Below, in pieces: positions 58,951 to 64,000 of a stretch of 64,000 nucleotides of DNA. The DNA is from Desulfonatronum thiodismutans (GTDB lineage Bacteria; Desulfobacterota; Desulfovibrionia; Desulfovibrionales; Desulfonatronaceae), in NCBI RefSeq assembly GCF_000717475.1, contig NZ_JPIK01000005.1, positions 33,688 to 97,687 on the forward strand. Direction: 5' to 3'. The position numbers were made by a program, and so were the translations under genes. Each line of letters starts with the position of its first letter. Position 1 is the first letter of the stretch. A model generated the notes under the pieces. The model was not told the DNA's origin. It searched no databases and saw only the letters and a program-made list of their open reading frames with translations.

Positions 58951-60311
58951 AGTCAAAAGTCACGTCCATCCACATGGTCGGCCTGGGCGGTTCCGGAATG
59001 AGCGGCATCGCGGAAGTGTTGCTGAATTTGGGCTATAGCGTCTCGGGTTCGGACGTGGCCCCCAGCCCAGTGCTGGATCACCTGCGGACCCTCGGCGCGG
59101 TCACGTATGTCGGGCATTGCAGGGGGCGCTTGGATCAAGCCCAGGTGCTGGTCAAGTCCACGGCGGTGCGGGACGACAATCCGGAGGTCCAGGAAGCACG
59201 GGACCTGGGAATTCCAATCATTCCCAGGGCGGAAATGCTGGCCGAACTGATGCGGCTGCGGACCGGAATCGCCGTGGCCGGAACCCACGGCAAGACCACC
59301 ACCACGTCAATTCTGGCGACCCTTTTTAAGGAAGCTGAGCTGGACCCCACGGTGATCATCGGCGGACGGCTGCGCAATTACGGCAGTAACGCCTTGCTGG
59401 GCCAGGGAGAGTACCTGATCGCCGAAGCGGATGAATCCGACGGCTCGTTTCTGTGCCTGTTTCCGATCATCAGCGTGGTGACCAACATCGACGCGGACCA
59501 TCTGGATTTTTACCCGGACTTGGCGAGCATCAAGGAGGCCTTTGTCCAGTTCATGAACAAGGTGCCGTTCTACGGACTGAACGTGGTCTGCGGCGACGAT
59601 CCAGGTGTCCAGGAAGTTTTGCCCCAGGTCCGTCGTCCTGTTGTGACCTATGGGTTTGGTGCGGACAACGATGTGCGCGGAGAACTACTGGAAGGTCGCC
59701 CGGGCAATCCCTTCCAGATCAGTTGGCGCGGAGAAACCTGGGCCGAAGTCAATTTGGCTCAACCGGGGCGGCATAATGTGCTGAATGCTTTGGGCGCTGT
59801 GGGCGTGGCCATTGAAATCGGCATGCCCAAAGAAGCGGTGCTGCGCGGTTTGACCAACTTTGGCGGTGTGGGGCGGCGTTTCGAGATCAAGGGCGAGCGT
59901 GACGGCGTGACCGTGGTGGACGACTATGGGCATCACCCCAAGGAAATAGTCGCGACATTGCGCACCGCGCGGGAGTTTTTTCCGGGGAGACGGCTGGTGG
60001 TGTTGTTTCAGCCCCACCGTTTTTCCCGAACCAAAGCCCTGTTCGGTGATTTTTGCCGGGCCTTCGACCAAGCCGACCGTTTGTTGTTGCTGGAGATTTA
60101 TCCGGCATCGGAAGCTCCTTTGCCCGGCATCAGTGGAAGCAGTCTGGCTCAGGGCATTCGGCAGGTCAGCCAGACCCCGGTGGACTTCTTCCCGGATATG
60201 GGCACGGCAGGTGAGGCTCTGCCGGACATCCTGCGACCGGGCGACGTGCTGTTGACTTTGGGGGCCGGCAATGTGTGGCAGGCTGGACAAGGTTTTTTGG
60301 CGGCTGCGTGA
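58947..60311 (+). CDS. murC: UDP-MurNAc-alanine ligase MurC
   Basis: Adds L-Ala to UDP-MurNAc. 454 residues: [19 protein letters not shown] at the N-terminus, ATP loop [21 protein letters not shown] and [11 protein letters not shown]. It follows murG with a 4-base overlap. Confidence 0.97.
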   Translation: MKSKVTSIHMVGLGGSGMSGIAEVLLNLGYSVSGSDVAPSPVLDHLRTLGAVTYVGHCRGRLDQAQVLVKSTAVRDDNPEVQEARDLGIPIIPRAEMLAELMRLRTGIAVAGTHGKTTTTSILATLFKEAELDPTVIIGGRLRNYGSNALLGQGEYLIAEADESDGSFLCLFPIISVVTNIDADHLDFYPDLASIKEAFVQFMNKVPFYGLNVVCGDDPGVQEVLPQVRRPVVTYGFGADNDVRGELLEGRPGNPFQISWRGETWAEVNLAQPGRHNVLNALGAVGVAIEIGMPKEAVLRGLTNFGGVGRRFEIKGERDGVTVVDDYGHHPKEIVATLRTAREFFPGRRLVVLFQPHRFSRTKALFGDFCRAFDQADRLLLLEIYPASEAPLPGISGSSLAQGIRQVSQTPVDFFPDMGTAGEALPDILRPGDVLLTLGAGNVWQAGQGFLAAA

Positions 60312-60321
60312 GGATGATCCC

Positions 60322-61245
60322 GTGAAGGTAACGAGAGGCCCGCTTCTGGCCGACCGGACGACTTTGCGATTGGGCGGCAAGGCCATGGCCGAGATCGTGG
60401 TCCGTGAATCCCCGGACTTGGATGACCTAGCCGGCCTGTTGGCCGAGCAAACGGCCAAACTCGGTGCCCGGCCTATGGTCTTGGGGGAAGGAAGCAACAT
60501 CCTGGCCGCGAACCGGGATCTGGACCTGGTTTTGCTCCGACTGGAAGGCGGCGGTGATCCTGAGATCATGGAATTGGGCGGGGATGGAAACCAGATTCCA
60601 GGAAAGGACCGGGAAGGGGTCCGGATTCGGGTCCCAGGAGCCTTGCGGCTTCCGCGGCTGCTGGGCTGGTGCGCGGCTCGCGGCTTGCGCGGCTTGGAGC
60701 CATGGGCGGGGATTCCCGGATCCGTGGGCGGGGCCGTGGCCATGAATGCCGGTTCGTACGGGCTGGAGATGGGCCAGGTTCTGGAGCGAGTTTTGATCTG
60801 GACCCCGGAGCGGGGTGGCCGGTGGCTTGATGCCGCTGATCTCCAGTTCGGATACCGGCGGTTCGACTCGGGGCTTGACGATGCGGTTCAGCTGGTGCTG
60901 GCCGCGGAATTGCGGGTCGAAAGCGACGTGCCTGATGAAGTCCGAGCGCGGATGCGCAAATGGTTCGATCGGAAGAAACAGACTCAGCCGATCACCATGG
61001 CCTCGGCCGGGTGCGTGTTCAAGAATCCCGACGAGGAGAACCCGGCGGGCAGGCTTCTGGACCTGGTCGGGTTGCGCGGGTTTCAGAGAGGCGACATGGC
61101 CTTTTCCGAGCTGCACGCGAATTTTTTGATCAACCTCGGGGGCGGGTCTGCTGACGACGCCTTTGCTCTGCTGGATCTGGCACGGGAACGGGTTGCATCT
61201 CGCTTCGGTCTGGAACTGGAAACCGAGGTCAAGGTGCTGGCATGA
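60322..61245 (+). CDS. murB: UDP-N-acetylenolpyruvoylglucosamine reductase MurB
   Basis: FAD enzyme that makes UDP-MurNAc. 307 residues; TTLRLGGKA, GEGSNIL, PGSVGGAVAMNAGSYG, SAGCVFKNP with the catalytic Ser, and HANFLIN. The start is GTG at 60322, with GAGGAT just before it. It begins 10 bases after murC and overlaps ftsQ by 4 bases. No D-Ala-D-Ala ligase gene follows, unlike in many dcw clusters. Confidence 0.93.
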   Translation: MKVTRGPLLADRTTLRLGGKAMAEIVVRESPDLDDLAGLLAEQTAKLGARPMVLGEGSNILAANRDLDLVLLRLEGGGDPEIMELGGDGNQIPGKDREGVRIRVPGALRLPRLLGWCAARGLRGLEPWAGIPGSVGGAVAMNAGSYGLEMGQVLERVLIWTPERGGRWLDAADLQFGYRRFDSGLDDAVQLVLAAELRVESDVPDEVRARMRKWFDRKKQTQPITMASAGCVFKNPDEENPAGRLLDLVGLRGFQRGDMAFSELHANFLINLGGGSADDAFALLDLARERVASRFGLELETEVKVLA

Positions 61246-62171
61246 GCGTGGCCGCCGCGAGGCTCCGATCCGGCGGTTGGTTCAGCCCCGGAGCGCGCCA
61301 AAGCAACAAGTGGGCGCGCAAGCAAAGCTCGAGCTCCGTGCCAAAGCGAACGGCAAAGCCGACAGTGAAGCCGGCCCGGAACAAAGCAACCAGGAAACCG
61401 CTGCGTATCGGCGCGCTGTTGGCGGGGCTGGTCCTGTTCATGTTACGTTTTTTCGGCTGGACCTTGGGGCTGCTGCTGGTGGCGACGCTGCTGGGGAGCA
61501 TCAGCCTCGGGCTGGTCTACGGTTACCGGGCGTTGACCACGTCCACCCATTTTGCCGTCTCAAACGTGGAGATTATCGGCAACAGGCAGCTCAGCACCCC
61601 GGAAGTGCTGAATCTGAGCGGCGTGACCGTGGGCATGAACATCCTGGAGGTCAGTCTGGGTGAAATCAGTCGCAAACTGCAGCACAACCCATGGATTGAA
61701 AGCGCTTCGGTCCGACGGGTGCTTCCGGACGGGGTGGCCATCGACATCGTGGAGCGCGAGCCGTTTTTCTGGGTTCAACAGGGTGGATCGCTGTATTACG
61801 CGGATCGCAAAGGGGGCCCCATCGCCGCGCTGGAACTGGGTCGCTTCGTGTCCTTGCCGGTCCTGATCCTGGAGGACGGCGCGGAACCGAATTGGCCATT
61901 GATGGAAGAGTGGGTGCGGGCCGTGGAGCGTTTGGAGTTCCCGTTCGGGTTTTCAGAGGTGGCTTGGTTAAAGGTGGAGGACGCGAATCATTTACGCATC
62001 CATCTGGAAGATCGGGGCTTGGTGATTCATTTTGATCTGAGCGACTGGCGCGGGCATCGTGCAATTATGAATCAGGTTTGGGAAGATTTGCGCTCTCGTG
62101 GAGAGCTGAACAATATTGAACGGTTGACCGTCATGTCGGGCAAGGCCTGGGTCCTGTTGAAACAGCCCTGA
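61242..62171 (+). CDS. ftsQ: Cell division protein FtsQ
   Basis: Bitopic divisome protein, 309 residues. A long basic N-terminus (about 1-60, rich in Arg/Lys), a hydrophobic stretch (about 63-95), a POTRA domain starting at THFAVSNVEIIGNRQLS, and the FtsQ beta domain. POTRA and beta domains interact with FtsL/FtsB. It overlaps murB by 4 bases. Confidence 0.9.
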   Translation: MSVAAARLRSGGWFSPGARQSNKWARKQSSSSVPKRTAKPTVKPARNKATRKPLRIGALLAGLVLFMLRFFGWTLGLLLVATLLGSISLGLVYGYRALTTSTHFAVSNVEIIGNRQLSTPEVLNLSGVTVGMNILEVSLGEISRKLQHNPWIESASVRRVLPDGVAIDIVEREPFFWVQQGGSLYYADRKGGPIAALELGRFVSLPVLILEDGAEPNWPLMEEWVRAVERLEFPFGFSEVAWLKVEDANHLRIHLEDRGLVIHFDLSDWRGHRAIMNQVWEDLRSRGELNNIERLTVMSGKAWVLLKQP

Positions 62172-62193
62172 CAGCGAAATCGAGGAGCGGAAA

Positions 62194-63435
62194 ATGGCGA
62201 AAAAATCATCATCCAAATCCGATCTGATCGTCGGGCTGGACATCGGAACCACCAAGATCTGCACCGTGGTAGGAGAGGCCACGCCCAACGGCGTGGACGT
62301 GGTGGGCATCGGCACGGCTCCGTCCTCGGGCCTGCGCAAAGGCGTGGTGGTGAATATCGAGCAGACCGTGCAGTGCATCAAAAAGGCTCTGGAAGAGGCC
62401 GAACTGATGGCCGGCTGCGAGATCCGTTCGGTGTATTCCGGCATCGCCGGCAGCCACATCAAGGGCTTCAACAGCCACGGCGTAATCGCGGTCAAGGGCG
62501 GAGAAGTGACGCCCAAGGACGTGGAGCGGGTCATCGACGCGGCCAAAGCCGTAGCCATTCCCCTGGACCGCGAGGTGATCCACATCCTGCCCCAGGAGTT
62601 CATCGTCGACGAACAAAACGGTATCGCCGACCCCATCGGGATGGCCGGGGTGCGGCTGGAGGTCAAGGTGCACATCGTGACCGGAGCCGTGAGCAGCGCC
62701 CAGAACATCATTCGTTCCTGCCATCGGGCCGGCCTGGACGTGGCGGACATCGTCCTGCAGTCCCTGGCATCCACCGAGGCCGTGTTGACTCCGGAGGAGC
62801 GAGAAATCGGCGTGGCCCTGGTGGATATCGGTGGAGGGACCACGGACGTGGCGATTTTCTCCAACAATTCCATTAAATATACATCGGTCCTGGCTTTGGG
62901 CGGCAGCAACCTGACCAACGACATCGCCTTCGGCCTGCGCACGCCGATGCTGGCCGCGGAAAAAATCAAGATAAAATACGGCTGCGCCCTGACGGACATC
63001 GTGCAAAAGGACGAGATCATCGACGTGCCCAGCGTGGGCGGTCGTGAGGCCCGGCGGGTTTCCCGACGGGTGCTGGCGGAGATCTGCGAGCCGCGGATGG
63101 AGGAAATTCTAGCCCTGGTGGAACAGGATCTGAACCAGTCCGGGTGCAAAAATCTGATTGGAGCCGGAATCGTCCTGACCGGAGGATCAGCTTTGCTGGA
63201 TGGGATGTCTGAGCTGGGCGAGCAGATTTTCAACCTGCCCACCCGCGTCGGCTATCCGCGGGAAGTGGGCGGGTTGAAGGACGTGGTGATGAACCCGATG
63301 TATTCCACCGCCGTGGGGCTGCTGATGTACGGGGCACGCAAGGAAGGACTGGATCAGCGGTTCCGGATTCGGGACACCCATATTTTCAACCGTATCCTGA
63401 ACCGGATGCGCAAGTGGTTTTCGGATGTTTCCTGA
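62194..63435 (+). CDS. ftsA: Cell division protein FtsA
   Basis: Actin-like protein that tethers FtsZ to the membrane, 413 residues. N-terminal VGLDIGTTKICTVVGE phosphate loop, LVDIGGGTTDVAIF, and LTGGSALLDGM are the ATPase motifs. The C-terminus (FNRILNRMRKWFSDV) is an amphipathic membrane-targeting helix. GAGGAG lies before the start. A gap of 191 bases separates it from ftsZ. Confidence 0.97.
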   Translation: MAKKSSSKSDLIVGLDIGTTKICTVVGEATPNGVDVVGIGTAPSSGLRKGVVVNIEQTVQCIKKALEEAELMAGCEIRSVYSGIAGSHIKGFNSHGVIAVKGGEVTPKDVERVIDAAKAVAIPLDREVIHILPQEFIVDEQNGIADPIGMAGVRLEVKVHIVTGAVSSAQNIIRSCHRAGLDVADIVLQSLASTEAVLTPEEREIGVALVDIGGGTTDVAIFSNNSIKYTSVLALGGSNLTNDIAFGLRTPMLAAEKIKIKYGCALTDIVQKDEIIDVPSVGGREARRVSRRVLAEICEPRMEEILALVEQDLNQSGCKNLIGAGIVLTGGSALLDGMSELGEQIFNLPTRVGYPREVGGLKDVVMNPMYSTAVGLLMYGARKEGLDQRFRIRDTHIFNRILNRMRKWFSDVS

Positions 63436-63453
63436 GTGGAACGCGGGATGATA

Positions 63454-63474
63454 AAATTTGAAATTTGAAATTTG
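63454..63474 (+). repeat. Triple 7-base direct repeat between ftsA and ftsZ
   Basis: AAATTTG occurs three times in tandem (63454, 63461, 63468). It is a short AT-rich tract in a GC-rich region. It may be part of a promoter for ftsZ or a simple repeat. Confidence 0.5.
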
Positions 63475-63626
63475 AGATTCACCGAGTGTGCGCGGTGATG
63501 CCTCGTCGGAACGCTGAGCGACGGAGATGAGTGAGAAGGGCGATAACGGAGCGGACGGGGAAATCGCCCAAGGATATGGAACAACATTTTTTGACCATCA
63601 GGTAAGCGAACAGGGAGGAGAAGCGT

Positions 63627-64000
63627 ATGCAGTTCATGGAACTTGAGAACGACATCAATGCAATGATCAAGGTCGTCGGGGTCGGCGGCGGGGGCAGCAA
63701 CGCCGTGAACAACATGATTTGTTCTTCTTTGAAGGGCGTCACGTTCATCGCGGCCAATACGGACGTACAGGCCTTGAACAGATCTCGGGCTGAATTCAAG
63801 ATTCAATTGGGCGAGAAGCTGACCAAGGGGCTGGGAGCCGGGGCGAATCCGGACATTGGTCGCGAGGCGGCTCTGGAAAGCGTGGACGAAATCCGCAAGA
63901 TTCTGGAGCCGGCGGACATGGTCTTCGTCACCGCGGGCATGGGCGGCGGTACCGGCACCGGCGCGGCCCCGGTCATCGCCCAGGTGGCCCGGGAAATGGG
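63627..64000 (+). CDS. ftsZ: Cell division GTPase FtsZ (5' part only)
   Basis: Tubulin-like GTPase that forms the Z ring. The first 124 codons are in the window and the rest is cut off. [15 protein letters not shown] and the GTP-binding signature [12 protein letters not shown] are intact. GGGAGGAG gives a very strong ribosome site before the ATG at 63627. Confidence 0.97.
   Translation, partial: MQFMELENDINAMIKVVGVGGGGSNAVNNMICSSLKGVTFIAANTDVQALNRSRAEFKIQLGEKLTKGLGAGANPDIGREAALESVDEIRKILEPADMVFVTAGMGGGTGTGAAPVIAQVAREM

Noticed and set aside
63436-63626. Triple AAATTTG repeat as a possible CRISPR or iteron array
   Set aside because: Three tandem 7-base units without spacers do not fit a CRISPR array, and no replication gene is nearby.

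Overview
The window is about 64 kb of GC-rich DNA from an anaerobic, Gram-negative, sulfate-reducing type of deltaproteobacterium. The best guess is Desulfovibrionales, perhaps close to Desulfonatronum; this genus call is an inference from gene content only. The evidence is an adh-hdrCBA-flxDCBA cluster in the same order as in Desulfovibrio vulgaris, a tungsten-type aldehyde:ferredoxin oxidoreductase, an archaeal-type ADTH synthase for aromatic amino acids, a receptor with a periplasmic c-type haem site, PerR/KatG/ferritin-like oxygen defence, and a meso-DAP-type murein gene set.

Layout. 1-9.6 kb: hisF-hisH, an overlapping cheD-HDOD-patatin group, a GH3 lipoprotein, an M24 peptidase, gmd, and a haem-binding chemoreceptor. 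9.8-12.3 kb: a minus-strand operon of a ubiquitin-like sulfur carrier, a TtuA-type tRNA thiolase and a LarA-like protein. 12.7-21.4 kb: a single-domain response regulator, mltG with ADTH synthase, a nitroreductase, trkA-trkH and tex. 21.4-39.4 kb: the metabolic core, with an unrecognised polytopic membrane protein, a first iron alcohol dehydrogenase, a PAS histidine kinase, a sigma-54-dependent regulator, a second iron alcohol dehydrogenase behind a very good sigma-54 promoter, hdrCBA, flxDCBA, a ferritin-like protein, and AOR followed by an unknown beta-grasp-like protein. 39.5-42.3 kb: perR-katG with a PerR box. 42.3-47.0 kb: small accessory genes (zinc ribbon, Nudix, MBL-fold lipoprotein, two HD-type proteins). 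47.3-64 kb: the division and cell wall (dcw) cluster mraZ-rsmH-ftsL-ftsI-murE-murF-mraY-murD-ftsW-murG-murC-murB-ftsQ-ftsA-ftsZ, with ftsZ cut by the window end and no ddl.

How the genes work together. The middle region reads as one alcohol/aldehyde oxidation module: the dehydrogenases make aldehyde and NADH, AOR oxidises aldehyde to acid with ferredoxin, and Hdr-Flx connects NADH, ferredoxin and a thiol/disulfide pair such as DsrC by flavin-based bifurcation. A kinase with a Cys-rich PAS domain and its sigma-54 activator lie between the two dehydrogenases and probably control them. Several repeat elements lie between operons: a 126-bp long hairpin with a partial second copy, a REPIN-like inverted pair, and a GTAG-type palindrome. 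No tRNA, rRNA, CRISPR array, insertion sequence or prophage was seen.
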